This document shows positions 37,488 through 50,024 of a stretch of 64,000 nucleotides of DNA, one piece after another. The stretch lies in NCBI GenBank assembly GCA_014898425.1, contig RCSZ01000014.1, positions 806,001-870,000 on the forward strand, read 5' to 3'. Position 1 is the first letter of the stretch, and every line of letters begins with the position of its first letter. The notes beneath the pieces were generated by a model. The model saw nothing but the letters and a program-made list of their open reading frames with translations, was not told the DNA's origin and searched no databases. Position numbers and translations under genes: made by a program. The stretch is from Botryotinia globosa. Taxonomy: Eukaryota; Ascomycota; Leotiomycetes; Helotiales; Sclerotiniaceae.

Positions 37488-38435
37488 ATGTTACTCTCAA
37501 CCTCTCGCGCATTGCCGCATACATTGCGCGCAATATCTCGATCCCACACAACTACATTTTCCAATATACGACGCTCAGTCTCAACATTAAAGGAAAATCC
37601 TAATATTGTTTGTTACCCTTCTCATAGGCACCCCCCCCCCCCTCCCCCTCTCTCAAGTCCAGCCCAATAAATTCAATCCCTCCTCTCCCCGCTCTTAACT
37701 CAACAAAGCTAACCCTCTCCCAGTACATCCACCCACCCACCTCTTCCTCTCCCCAAATCCACACTCTAACCCTTCTTCCTACCACCCCACCAACCACATC
37801 CCTCTCCCTCGGCACCACCACCACCCTCCCCATCACCCCTCAATCCTTCACTCCCAACCCTAAATTCCTCCCCTTCCTCTCCACCATCCTCCAAAAATAC
37901 GCCCATCTCGATCCACAACTTCACTCGCAAGCTACCGCCTTCGCCACCACCACGACTCACTTCTCCCTCTCGCCCCCATCATCCTACCGTCAAAACAAGG
38001 GCGGGAAGTCCTCAAGAGGAAAAGATTCCGGAGCGCCACCTAGTGCCAGTCAAGGTATTTTCTCCAGTCCCCTTTTCGTCTATCACGCACCACCCCTCTC
38101 CGTTTCCCTTTTCCCTTTTCCCAAGTCTGTAATTAACCCCTCTCCAAGGCGGCGCCGGCTCCGGCGGCCACGGTGGCTACATCCACCTCTCAGATACCCG
38201 CGCACCCCCCGACTACGGCCGCATCGCCTACCCAGAAGACATATTCGGATCTCTCGAAGTCGACGCGACCGGACAATTCGTCGAAGGAGATTCTGGGAAA
38301 GCGCCCGGAAATTGGCAAGACTCGGGAACCTACCGTATAGTCACCCGTGAGGGCATCTTTGGATTACCGGATTTCCTGAGGGGGAAATTGGTCGAGGCGT
38401 TGAAGGAGGAGGAGGAGAAGATTAATGGAAACTAA
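37488..38435 (+). CDS. Conserved fungal protein, probably mitochondrial, unknown function
   Basis: Three exons, 37488-37607, 37724-38054 and 38149-38435, with introns of 116 and 94 bp; the product is 245 residues. The first intron has an atypical GTTTGT donor, but a strong AGCTAAC branch and CCCAG acceptor. The N-terminus (MLLSTSRALPHTLRAISRSH) is rich in Arg, Ser and Leu without acids, a typical mitochondrial presequence. A Thr/Pro-rich region (about 40-125) leads to a conserved-looking C-terminus: GGAGSGGHGGYIHLSDTRAP, PDYGRIAYPEDIFGSLEVD, and DSGTYRIVTREGIFGLPDFL. No catalytic motif is visible. A C-run of 13 near 37629 lies within intron 1. Confidence 0.78.
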
Positions 38436-39104
38436 GTTGAAGGGGTGTAGAAGGAATATAGAAGTGAAAAAGGGTTTGGGGATGAGGAAGTGAGAATGGT
38501 ATTTGAAGAGTGGGTTAAGTTGGACCATGAGATATCTCCCAAAATGACGAGAAGGAAAATAGACAAGGGTTATGAATGATGAAGTTGGTATATATTGACG
38601 TGTGGAGGGAGGAAGAGTGGAGACATGAAAGCACGAGAACGTTGAAGAATTGATCATCAGGATGGTTGGCGATGACGATGACGTGCGCCAGGATGTATAT
38701 TATGTATTACCATCATCACGCGACTCTACTCCATAGACATGCTATACCATGATGAGAATCTATCTGGGGAAGGGAAATCCGGAGAAGTTGTGGGGTAATT
38801 ACTGTAAGATTAGAATATCCCCAGCTTTATTAGCTAAAGACAAGGTCGGGTGGATAGGGGTGGGCACAGGCCAGCATGTCAAAAAGTATCAACAGTATCA
38901 CAAGTGCCAGAGAACAGAATAAATGTTATCCGAGTTTGATTCTCTCCCAGTTAGGTCAACCATCTAAAAAGTAACCATCTTGCTAACTTGAAAGCAAGAT
39001 CGACGTGAAGGATTTGACCTTCAAAATGCAACAAAAATAGACCACATCGCCCAAGCCATTATCAACTTTCTCCCGCCCAACCATAGTTACACGCAAAAAA
39101 CAAT
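38436..39104. other. Convergent intergenic region
   Basis: 3' flanks of two convergent genes; nothing further recognised. Confidence 0.6.
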
Positions 39105-40603
39105 CTATTTCTTAACCTCAGTACCGTCGAGTCCACCGAACATCTAGAACTTGGTTAGTCGAATTCATTTGCCACTTGATAAATTAAACTTACAGTCTCC
39201 ATCATAATACCAGTAATTTGATATGGGTCGGCATTAGAAGCCGGTCTTCTATCTTCAAAGTATCCGTAACCCTTGGCACCACACTCTCTTGGAATACGAA
39301 TGGATGCACCACGGTTGGCAACACCATAAGTGAAACTATCGATGGAACCAGTCTCGTGTCTACCAGTAAGACGCATGGCGTTGTCATCTCCGTAAACTGC
39401 AATGTGCTCCTTGTGGCGACCCTCAAGCTTCTTGATGGCAGCCTCAATGTGCTTCATGCCTCCCTCTACACGCATCTCAGCACTTGAGAAGTTGGAGTGG
39501 AGACCAGCACCGTTCCAGTCACCTGGAATTGGCTTGGGGTGGAAAGAGATCTTGGCGCCGAATTCCTCAGCGACGCGATTGAGGAGGAAACGAGCCAACC
39601 AGAGGTGGTCCCCCACTAAAACAAGAGTCAGCGATTATTCAGATTGATAATGGAAACAGGGGAGTACCCACTCTCGATGCCATCGCAAGGACCAACTTGG
39701 AACTCCCATTGAGCTGGCATAACCTCGGCGTTGGTACCGGAGATCTTGATGCCAGCATTCAAGCATGCCTTGTAGTGAGCCTCGACAATATCTCTGCAGA
39801 AAACCTTGCCAGTACCAACACCACAGTAGTATGGGCCTTGGGGACCTGGGAAACCATTTACCGGCCATCCGTAAGGTCTGTCGGACATATCGAGGAGAGT
39901 GTACTCTTGCTCCAGACCGAACCATGGCTCGTGGGACTTGTGTGCCTCCATGAGCTTGGCAGCCTCATGACGGTAGTTGAACTTGTTTGGGGTTCCATCG
40001 GGATCCCAACACTCGGTCAAGACCAAGATGTTTGGGGCACCACGGAATGGATCTGGGAAGATTGCGACGGGGCGGAGGTAGACATCTGAGTTGTCACCGG
40101 GGGCTTGACCTGTCGAACTACCGTCGAAGTTCCATTCTGGGAGATCATCGAGAGTGAATTGACCGCTCTCTGGGATCTTGGTGAGAGTCTGTAAATAGAA
40201 AAATCACATTAGTGCATGACTCATTCGAGGGATGTTTGAAGTTTTGGTTGAGGACTGAGTTGAGGCGCAAAGCCGCGGGTATGTGTGTGTTGGATAAATT
40301 TGCTCACCTTTGACTTGGAACGGGTACCGCCAGTGGAATCGATCCAGATGTACCTTTGTAAAGGATTAGATTTTGAAAGAGGGGAAAAAGCATTCCATTA
40401 ATTAGCTTACTCTGCCATGGCAGATCCCTTCTGGTCGAGCGCCATGTATTTCATGAGCTGTGAGGTTCAACAGTCCAGGTTAGTGATCTGTTTTGTTGCG
40501 CCGATAGCGGGGTGTGGTTGTGCAGCCGCAAGATTGGGGTTGTCTTTGTAGGAATGGGAAAACTTACGTTCGCCGTGTAGGAAACGGTTGATGAGCTAGC
40601 CAT
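39105..40603 (-). CDS. GLN1: Glutamine synthetase (type II, eukaryotic)
   Basis: Six exons: 40603-40568, 40457-40411, 40353-40308, 40188-39672, 39615-39194 and 39143-39105; the product is 368 residues. Four of the five introns have GTAAG or GTGAG donors; the fourth has GTGGGT. The enzyme makes glutamine from glutamate, ammonia and ATP in the cytosol and forms a decamer. Family landmarks in order: a beta-grasp N-domain ([19 protein letters not shown]), the conserved [16 protein letters not shown] loop, [23 protein letters not shown] with the metal-binding glutamates, [26 protein letters not shown], the [10 protein letters not shown] nucleotide-site motif, and [15 protein letters not shown]. 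The protein ends in [11 protein letters not shown], encoded by a 39-nt last exon. The first exon is only 36 nt. The symbol is the yeast name; ascomycetes often use glnA. Confidence 0.96.
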
Positions 40604-43600
40604 GATGGCGGATGTATTATGAGAATGTGGAAGAGAGAAAGGTAAAAGAGAAGAATGCTTCAAAAACAAAGAATCGAGAGATGTACAGTGGTGGTGGTGA
40701 TTGTTGTTGTTTTGTTGATGTTGTTGTTGATAGACTTGAAAAGTCCCAAGAGTAGGAAAGAAGAGTGTGGGGGATTTGGGAAAGAGAGAGAGGAAGAGAA
40801 GAAGTAAGAGAAAGAGGAAGAGGAAGTGGGAATGTTTAAGTATGTGTGTGATTTTCTGAAATTCACTACCTGGGTAGATTTTTGGGAAATGGAGATGGAA
40901 TGGGAAATGGAAATGGAAATAGGTAGGTATTAGGTGTATGATTGTCAGTGTAGATAAGAGTGGGGATAGTACCTAATTAGAATAATCAAGCAAATGAAAT
41001 AAAATTGGAACGATGGATGGATGACTCTTGGTGTTGTGATAACATATGTTGAGGAATGAGATGAGATGCATTTGGTTAACAAACAGTATAGAGTAATACA
41101 GGTTGAAAGAGATTCATTCTTTCATTCATTCATTACCATCTAGATATCTACCTATACCTCCTACCTTTTACTTTCTATTTTCTACCTCCTCCCTCCTACC
41201 TCTTACCTCCTCCCCCCTCCCTCTATATCTAATATCGATATCAATCTTTTCTTTGTTCAAAACCCCCATCTACTATCTATACCATAATACCATCTATACT
41301 ATCTACTATCTATTTGTTGGTTGGTTACTTGTACCGTCTTGGACTACATCTACATCCCCAGTCCCCTTGATGGTCATCCCATGTATCTTACCATCTTCCA
41401 AAGGATACACACAACTTGTGAGGCATATATTACTCTATCACTCAAAGATGCATCCTTGAAATATTCCCTGTCATCCAGTCTTCAGGTATCAGGTATGAGG
41501 TATCAGGCAGGAATGAGGTATCAGGTATGAGGTATCAGGCAGGAATGAGGTATCAGGCAGGAATGAGGTATCAGGTATGAGGTATCAGGCAGGAATGAGG
41601 TATCAGGCAGGTATCAGGTATTAGATATCAGGTATTGTATATATAATATTACATAATATTATATATACAGTAGCAATCATCTCATATCACCGTCTCTATT
41701 AACCAAGTTAATTCTTCGAAAATCTAACACGTCAAAAACAAAAAACCCCAAAAACCCACAAAATTAATCCTCCTGGAACAAATACTCCAACAATTCTTCC
41801 CTTCTCTTCTTTCTTGGATTGGAACACAATCCAGGGGCCATGCATACTATATTAGTCCGTCTCCCTAGTACGAGTATATGTAATACATGTAACATTTCCT
41901 GGTCCGAGAATGAATGAATGCAATGCAAAAAAGTAGTTTGGTCAAAGGATCTGCACAATTTTAATCCGTGCTTCCAACTTCCATCATGCTATCGCTGTCG
42001 CCGAGCGGGTTCAACTATCGTGATTATCATCTTTGTCTCAATCGAGTCAATCAAGTCAATACACATCATATCGACAAGACGGTACAAGACGGGGGAATGG
42101 AATCTGTCTTTCAGCCATTCCATACCCTTCACATGGATAAAATGTCTCTCCCTCATCTTCAGCCCTTTCGAATGGATTTCTCCTTTTCCTGATGTCGTGT
42201 TTCACCACCAAAAACCACGCAAACAGGGTCTGGTCTCTCGACTCTATCAAACACATACACACTGCATGCATGCAGCATCGTGGGAACCGTGGGAGGTCCC
42301 CCACACAAACAACAACACCATGCACATCTCGCCCAATCTGTCTATAGCCAATCAATACTAACGTAAAAAGGTTTTTAACCTCCCCCGGTTTATCATTGCC
42401 TCCGAGGCTCCCTCTCTCTGATACAGTGATCCATCATCCTACCCACGCTCGCACGCTATCAAAGACCGTAAGAGGGAGGGATTCCTGATTCTCGACTCTC
42501 GAGACCAAACAAAGAGTGGAAATGGCCGAATCGATGGCGTGGCTTTACAAATAGATTGCTTCTTACGGGATAAAGGATCGAGGTATTGGGATGTTGGGAT
42601 GTTGGGTCGATATGATTCGGTTCAAGGTCAAAGAATCTTTGGTCTGGCCGAGATCTTGAGTAACAGGAAGTCATGGATTCTGATAAGAAGATTAGCATCT
42701 GATTGGGTTGATTAAGCCCAGTTCGTAAGCGTCCCATCTAATAATACTGTAATCATCAACGCCGTCGTCCGATCTCGCCTATGCTTTTTTCCAGAAGAAG
42801 AAGTTGGATGAATTGAATCCAATAGGAGGGAAATACAACTTGTCGGGTTTCATCATGTGATCTACAATCCGGTTCTAAATTTATCCTTTCATCCATTTCC
42901 ATTGGGATTTCTTTCGTGGCATTCCTCGAAAGTTTATTATCAATGGATTCAATTTACTGCTTCTTCTCCTGAATGAACCTTCAACATCTTGGCAATGGTA
43001 CCTGAATTACATGTTCAAATCAGCATCTCCTTCAAGTTTCAACTCAATATGCTTAGGCTTCTACATGACAGAACTGCATTTAGCTCTCTTCGAGTCTTCG
43101 AGGCCAAGCCCCTTTCTGACACCGACTAACAGGCGAGGTCGTACTTTTCGGGTGTGCTCGCGACTCATTTCTTTGTTTGTCCATTTGCCTTCATTCATTA
43201 CCATATAGTTGTCGGAATCGGTCGGTTTGCAGGTTTCAACGCTCTTCTGTCCCTTATTCACGCAGGTACCAAGACAGCAGCTTGCCATTGGGCCTAGAAA
43301 ACACATACCCAACATTTCGTGGAAGTATCCTGGAATATTGCTTGGTATTGTTTCTCAGCACACACACCGTTTTTCCACATTCATGGCGGTCTGTCGTTTG
43401 TCTTGAAGTCTCGATACTTTCAACGTGTGTCCTGCGCAGTGCGCTTTCATATTGTGAAATGTGAATCGGTGATAGCGTATCTTTTCTAGAGTATTTCTAG
43501 AAACTCGCACGCGACAGATGGTGTTCCGCCACTAGGGGGGCTCAGGGCATCCAGGGCATCCAACGGTTCCATACTTTAATTTTCACCTCACGAGTTTCTG

Positions 43601-45750
43601 ACACGATCTCGTATTCCTTTTCCACAAACTCAAACAGTCGAACGTATGGATGATTATTCCCTCGTTCATTACAATTTACCACACAGCAAATACACCTCCA
43701 ACTCTGTGAAACGAAAACTCATATAAATACTCTCTTCGAACACACACATCAACATTGGCGTAGGTAGTGCAGTGCGGCTACAAGCGGGTTATCAATCATG
43801 TGCTTTGCTATCGATCACTCCACCAACCCTGTTACCCCATCGATGGATGGAAAGATGAGGGTCTCCGGACTCCGCTCTCGGATCTCCCTGGATGTGGTTC
43901 CCCTCCGTTGATAAGATTGTCCCAGGCAGACCCATCCATTTCACGTACCCGCCCGCCGTCAATCTGCACGATCCCACTCGGTAGTTGGTTCCGCTCAATA
44001 CATACCTAGGTAGGTTTGTAATGGCGACTTTTCAATGATATCGTTTTCGCGTAACGCGGTTTGAAGATGCAGATCGAGAATGGACGACCGACTTATTTAT
44101 TGAGGTATGGTGAATTGCGAAGGGCTGGTAGAGAGTTTGTTTGTTCATTCTATATCTAATTCATTGTTGATACGATATTATTCAAGGGATCAACTTAACT
44201 GATAATAGAACCAATACTGATAACAACAATCAACAGCGTTTGTCAACAAAATCACATACCTACCTAGTATTCATTCAATAGCACATTAACAAAACACCTC
44301 ACATTCTGCCAAATGAGATTTAATAAACGATTAATATATACAAAATAATATTATAACAATCGTTATAAAACCTTGAATTTTAATTAATCGAGAATTTATA
44401 TTTCCAATTCTAATTCTATTTTTCATTTACATTAGGAAATACTAAAATACTAAGTACTTATTTTGAATTTCTATATATTATAATCCGAGCGAAATTTTAT
44501 TTGAAATTGATATATAGTATATATATATATATATATAAGATTGCATATATCTATATATCTATAATTTACTATATATATATTTATACTAGGAATTCTAAAT
44601 CGTTTGAGATATATATCTACTTACCTAGGTACATAGGTAGATGTTGGTATATCTCGAATCTCGAATCTCGAATCTCTTAAACTCATACCCATCACTATCG
44701 TCAATACCGCTGTCAATCTAACATAGTACTGTCATCTCCCCATCTCATCTTGCATCTGGAAGAACCATCATATCGAACTTCTCCTTGATCATAATGAAAT
44801 CACCATCTTCATTCCATCGAATATCTCCAAAGCACTCAGCCCCAAACTTGAACGACTCGAAATCCTCCGCGTGGTTTGGGAGATGGGCTATTTGTATTCC
44901 TGAAGTAAGTGAGACCTCTGGGTTTTATTCCTCGTCGACTTGTCTACGTTTGTTTTCGATGGCCTGTTGGCTTGAGTAGGAGTACATGTATGTTGGTATA
45001 AGTATTGCTTGAAAGGATCCGCCAGTAGGATATTGTCGGCGGTCACACGGTCGGATTCTGAACGATTCGAAATGTGGGTGGATATTGGAGTTGAGAGGAC
45101 TTGGAGATAGAGTGATGTGTGCGAAAGAACATTCGGTGATGGGAAGCGATTAGTAAATTGAGAGGGACTATTATGAATCGCAGGAACACTGTGTGCGGGC
45201 TTGAAAGTTTCGGGCCATCATATCAGTTATCATATCAGATATCGAGATGGGAAATTAGAAGTTGGATGTGAAAGACGCGCTAGAATGACAGAAGTCTATA
45301 TCAGTATATTCTTGCTCAATAATCCGGGGTATGGTGTTGCCACACTTGATATGAGTGTATTCAATGCGAACCAGTAGGGAGGGTAGACCTTTGCGGAGAC
45401 GATCTCCAAATGGAGGATCTGGGGGCGAGGGCCTTCAAACCACCATCTATATAAGCCAGCAAAAGCCATGTATGCAATATGTCACTTGAGTAGATAATTT
45501 CAATTGCAGAAACTACGCAATAGCTAAATGAGCGTACAAATGAGCGAACAAGTGAGCGTGATTCGCATGGACGATTTCAAATGTTCAACTTTGCCTGCGT
45601 GGTCCAACTTCAACAGTTCACTATTTCCTTCAAAGAGAACAAAGTCAAGACTATTCGACCAATGGAAAAAGAGAGTGCGAGACATTCAATCCTCCACGCC
45701 CCCACGTCTGCGGATGAGCATTCAAGTAAAGCTTACAAGGCCCAAGTAAC
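40604..45750. other. Long gene-poor gap
   Basis: No supported gene. 40610-40930 is a GA/CT-rich promoter for glutamine synthetase. A minisatellite lies at 41483-41636. 42000-44000 has many short open frames without domains. An AT-rich stretch with (AT)n lies at about 44290-44600, and TACCTAGGTA palindromes lie at 44003 and 44622. Three TCTCGAATC units sit at 44652-44680. Confidence 0.6.
41483..41636. repeat. Minisatellite of 14- and 18-bp units
   Basis: Units AGGTATCAGGTATG and AGGTATCAGGCAGGAATG alternate irregularly for about nine copies, then decay into AGGTATCAGGTATT. Confidence 0.85.
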
Positions 45751-47207
45751 TTAGAGTGGCGTGGTCTGCATGTCCACGAAAGTTCTGCATGCCAAGCTAC
45801 CAGTAAGAGTGAGTCGGACCTCCTCAGTTCTCTTATACCAGCTATTATTTGCATAATCGATCTGTGAGTTAGCAACCGGCTGCTCATACCAACGTTGAGC
45901 TGTCGTTACGTACTCCGTAGCGGGGAGCTGGCCTATCGTTACCAGCAAAGTAGCCTTATATCTAGTTTTGGGGGGTGCGTTGACGGTTTGCGTGATATTC
46001 AAATCGACAGTTTTGGTTTGACTCCTGGACGAAGTATCGGTTCGCGTATAGGAATAATTGACCGATACCGACCATTGAGTTGAAGATGTTGCGATACCTT
46101 CGGCTCCTGCAGAGAACGTCTGAGAGAATGTCGACGAGATGCCTGCAACATGTTGATCTGAGGTTTCCACAGTGACGGTTTGTGAATTCGAATTGTTAAG
46201 TGATACAGCTATGGGCTGTACCTCGCTACTGTTGTTGACTCCTTCGGAGACGGACGTGAGGCCTGAGGCGTTGTCTGCACTGCTCGCCATGAGGTTAAAT
46301 GGGGCGATGATCTCTTTCTTGGGAACAACTCTGTCCCATCGGAAAGAGCTGATGCAATCGTTGAAGCGGACTTCCCACATAAACGGGACCTCTTTTATAT
46401 CGCCCCAGCCCTTGACGTTATTGTACGCAGTGCCCTTACCATCTTCGGCATCATAGAGTGTAACTGTTTGCCGATCTCCAAGTGACTTCCATCGGACTGC
46501 AAGATAGGAGGGTCAGTGATTGCTTGTCGAAGAGGTTTCCATGAAGAAAATGGAATTGAAGATGTCTGCAGAGAAAACAATACCAAAAACGAAATATAAA
46601 ATTGGAGTAAGAGACTGGGGAATGTAACCAGGTGATGGGTGTAGGTTGTGAATCTATGAGACTTACGTGAGGAGCAAGTATTATTCATTCCCCAATTTCT
46701 GAACGAATGGACCTTTCCAGATTCCCATTCGCCAAGGAAAATTGTAGTACGTCTGCCAGTAAAGTTGCCATCGGCGAAGAGTTCGACGGCACCAATGCTT
46801 AGATCGACATTTCTCCAAAAGAAGAAGGATAGGTCATCGTTGATACCACTAGTCCACAATTCACATCCTTCCGTTGTTCCGGTACCGACGAGATCAAGGC
46901 ATGTATTGCCATAGCTCAGGTCGACGACTTTTTTCCCATCCTCTCCTGGAGCCCAGCCACCAACTAAAGTGACTACCACACCGACTGGTAAGTTCCATAA
47001 TATGTTACTGGTCTTGTCATACTGAGCATCTGGGACTACATGACGCTTGTTGGGCGTGTAGTCATTGAGGCGAAGGTCGGACCTCGCACCAGTGTAGTTG
47101 GGATCCTGATATAACGCCACTGTCCCAGTGGGAACTTGATATGGAACGCCATAAGCAGGCAGTTTGGTGAGGTCTTGGACTACTTGAGCAGGAGTTCGAG
47201 GTGGCAT
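45751..47207 (-). CDS. Putative beta/gamma-crystallin-like plus aerolysin-like (pore-forming fold) protein
   Basis: Two exons, 47207-46667 and 46496-45751. The 170-bp intron has a GTAAGT donor and TTGCAG acceptor; the product is 428 residues without signal peptide or membrane segment. Residues 28-60 (VALYQDPNYTG...) and 138-182 (VELFADGNFTG...FRNWGMNNTCSS) resemble Greek-key repeats of the beta/gamma-crystallin type, and residues 190-235 add VTLYDAEDG and ISSFRWD strands. From about 270 the protein changes to long Ser/Thr/Val/Asn strands with alternating polarity (286-350). An NAPPKTRYKATLLVTIG strand and a C-terminal sheet follow, as in aerolysin-type beta-pore proteins. Proteins with this fold assemble on membranes; crystallin-aerolysin pairs are known from amphibian skin. 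Activity, target and whether it is toxic are unknown; the assignment rests on pattern recognition, not a search. It stands alone, without a recognisable partner gene. Confidence 0.65.
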
Positions 47208-48839
47208 ATTGAAAAGTTTAATGATATGTGGATATGTGAATATGTGAGAAAGTCAATGTAGGAGGAGCCGCTGAAGCAATGAAGTCCAAAAGCTCGGAAA
47301 CTTTCACTCTTCTTATAGACAATTCTCAATGGGTAATGCATTAACTTGCTTCATAAAAGCCCCCATTATGTCTCATTGTACCCCACGATGTCTAGCTGAT
47401 CTTCAGCTGTATTCAAACGCCTCCAATATTTATTTTCCCTTGGCCCTGTCACAATAGATAGTATGAATTTCCGGCTATATGAGGGATTTTGATAATACAG
47501 ATAGGAAACTTTCTGGCTGTCAAAAGGCTGTGGGTGAACCTTGGAGGGCCGTCCGATTAATTGCGAATTGCAAATAGATTACAAAAACTAAGCAGAGAAC
47601 TTTCTGGCTGGTCGAATGGCAGGTGGAAGCTACGAAGCCAGGATGAACTTTGAAGGCAACTTTCATTCTGGCGAGTAATGAATAGTGCGACGATGCTACT
47701 ACAAAACACCGTATATGCAATAGCTACCGATTTCAGTAACACCACCAGACATTATCCGAAGCAACCGAACCAAAGCAGCACACAACTTACATTTTCATGG
47801 GTTGCATTTCTAGCCACTTACCGACTAAAATTCATCAGCTAGCCACTGGCTTTCTGGGCAGATTTACCATCACTACAGGTATACCGAGTACTGTCGATTT
47901 TCACTTTACATAAACTTGTTGAATTCTGTTCCATAATACGTCCAGCCCCGGGTGAAGGACAGCCAGCGTATCAGTTATGCAACATACACCCAGACATTGT
48001 TTTGTTGGTATCGCCTCGGTGGTGATTATGGAGTCTTCAAAGTATTCGCATTTGTAGTGACTGATTTTGTATGTCTATTCTAGATTTGTAGCTACCAGAG
48101 CTACACGCAATATCGCAACAGTTTTGGCCGTTGCTAAGAATTTCGTGCTCTGAAATTTTGGATCTTGGCGCAAAACAGATGGAATTAACATTCTCGGGCT
48201 GAGAATCTGATCTGCGAGGGAACCCAAAATTTCACCCCAGAAGATCTGCACGTTGCCTGAAGAGAATACACTCGCAGAAGTGATAGTTCAGTCTAATAAT
48301 CAGCGAATCGGTACCCGGATAGAGCAATCAATGCGTGGTTGCACTAGGCGGGGAACCATGGCCTTTCAAGATAAGCCGGCTTAAACCGTGATTCTCATTT
48401 TCAAGTTGATCAGAGTTTACACCTTGATATCAAATTCAATTAAAAGTTGTGATACGTGACTGCAAATCTGAATTTTTACCGCATGCTGAAATTATATGGT
48501 TCTTTCCTCAATACCTAACCCCAACTTTTCTTCTGAGACTTGCGTCCTCTGCTTCCCTTTTCGTGTTGCAAAATCAAAGCGATCAGAAAGTAGACAATCA
48601 AACAACTTATGACTCTATTATGAAAGCAGTACCGTTTCGATTGTATCTCCTACTGGGTGGAGATGATGACGCTACCCAAAATATAGTAGTTGACTTGAGT
48701 AACACGTGGGAGATATGAACCCCAAACTTCTGGGGACTTTCTCCCAATCAACCAAAATGAAAAATGAGACAGGAATCAAGTACTTGGAGCAGCTTCTTGC
48801 TGAGATGATAGATAGCTTTTTTTATAATCGTATTTCATT
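47208..48839. other. Intergenic, nothing recognised
   Basis: Only short frames without domains; the first 100 bp are the leader of the 47207 gene. 'ctttctggc' occurs three times between 47508 and 47671, but no larger repeat is evident. Confidence 0.6.
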
Positions 48840-49765
48840 TTACAGATGTCTTCGCCTTCTAGTAAAACAGGGGGGTTATTTGCTGAGAAAGCCCAACCCA
48901 AAAGCCGCCATCCTCAAAACAACCATAATACTCGTATTTAAATAAGATGCTTTGATCTGTTCCCAATTTATTAGCATCAAATAACTTTTCCATGCCAATT
49001 TCAAAAACATACCTGAAATACGCCCTCAAATAGATAATCTGCCAAGCTCCCAATGATACCAACATTCCCATAGTTCCAAATGCAAACCATTTAACTCTGT
49101 TATTCGTGCTCTCATTTGTGTCTCTCAATTTCTGTTCTCTGTGTCTAAGATATTCCATTTCCGCAACGATTTCTGCGACCATTTCCTCAATGCGCCGTAA
49201 TTCGGTTTCGACTGGCTTAAGTTTTTCTGTAGCTTGAACGGCAGTCCAATCTTTGGCATCGGCTCCAATGTCAATATCGAGTTCAACGTGGCGGCGGGGA
49301 TTGTGAACACGGTTTGCTACATGTAATTAGTATTGGCTGCGATGAGAATGAAGAAAGGGCGGCAACGAACAGGCTGTAAAGTAATTGTAGAAGCAAACAT
49401 CAAATGAAGCATCGGCGTGAGATGTGAAGGCCATTCTCTTTTCGCCTACAATATCCTTTGGTTTTCCGTATTCATTTCCAACAGCATCTTTGATCTATCC
49501 CTCATGTCAGCATGCGTCCAGACCTTCTTTAACCAATTGCATAAAAACTTACATTCATATCGACTTGCATACCATCGCCCTTTAAACCATCAATGGTAGC
49601 AGTAACCACCACCAAAGTATCCTTAGCCACAAAATTCCTAATACATCTCTCTGCCTTTTTGTCTCCTTTGTGATAAGCGTCAATGTCGAATTTCAGTGCT
49701 TCCGCAACTGCTAGTACCAGAAAGAAACTGCAAAGTGCTTGCAGAAATGACCTTGTGTACGCCAT
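48840..49765 (-). CDS. p24/emp24/GP25L family cargo receptor
   Basis: Four exons: 49765-49553, 49494-49371, 49316-49013 and 48858-48840; the product is 219 residues. Residues 1-23 are a signal peptide ([20 protein letters not shown], then AEA). A GOLD domain carries the paired cysteines C41 (ERCIRNF) and C105 (FDVCFYN). A coiled coil ([20 protein letters not shown] to [20 protein letters not shown]) and one membrane segment ([20 protein letters not shown]) follow, with a short cytosolic tail. p24 proteins cycle between ER and Golgi and select cargo for COPII/COPI vesicles. The second intron has a weak GTTCGT donor, chosen because it restores the family's [10 protein letters not shown] block in frame. 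The last exon of 19 nt gives the tail RRRRHL; without splicing the frame would run on into unrelated residues. Confidence 0.88.
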
Positions 49766-50024
49766 GATGTGTAAAGCCGAATCGATTGAGTGGAAAACGA
49801 GGGGCTCCGAAAGATATGTATAAATGGAGCTCTCGATACTCAAGAACCAGATCGCGGTAATCCAAAGATTTAGACGACGTGTAAGGTTCGGGGTACTCTA
49901 CAGGGATGTGAAATCTTGAGTCACGTGTCGTCGAAGTTTGAACTTCTAGATTTGGATTTGGGCATCTTTGGACCTTCAACTTCAACGACAATAACAATAC
50001 TCTGAGATATTTAGTACCGCCAAA

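Noticed and set aside
42056..43464. Cluster of 60-150-codon frames on both strands
   Set aside because: No frame carries a domain or consistent splice sites; composition is like spacer.
45528..45749. 73-codon plus-strand frame ending 1 bp from the aerolysin-like stop
   Set aside because: Probably the 3' untranslated region of the convergent gene; no domain or signal.
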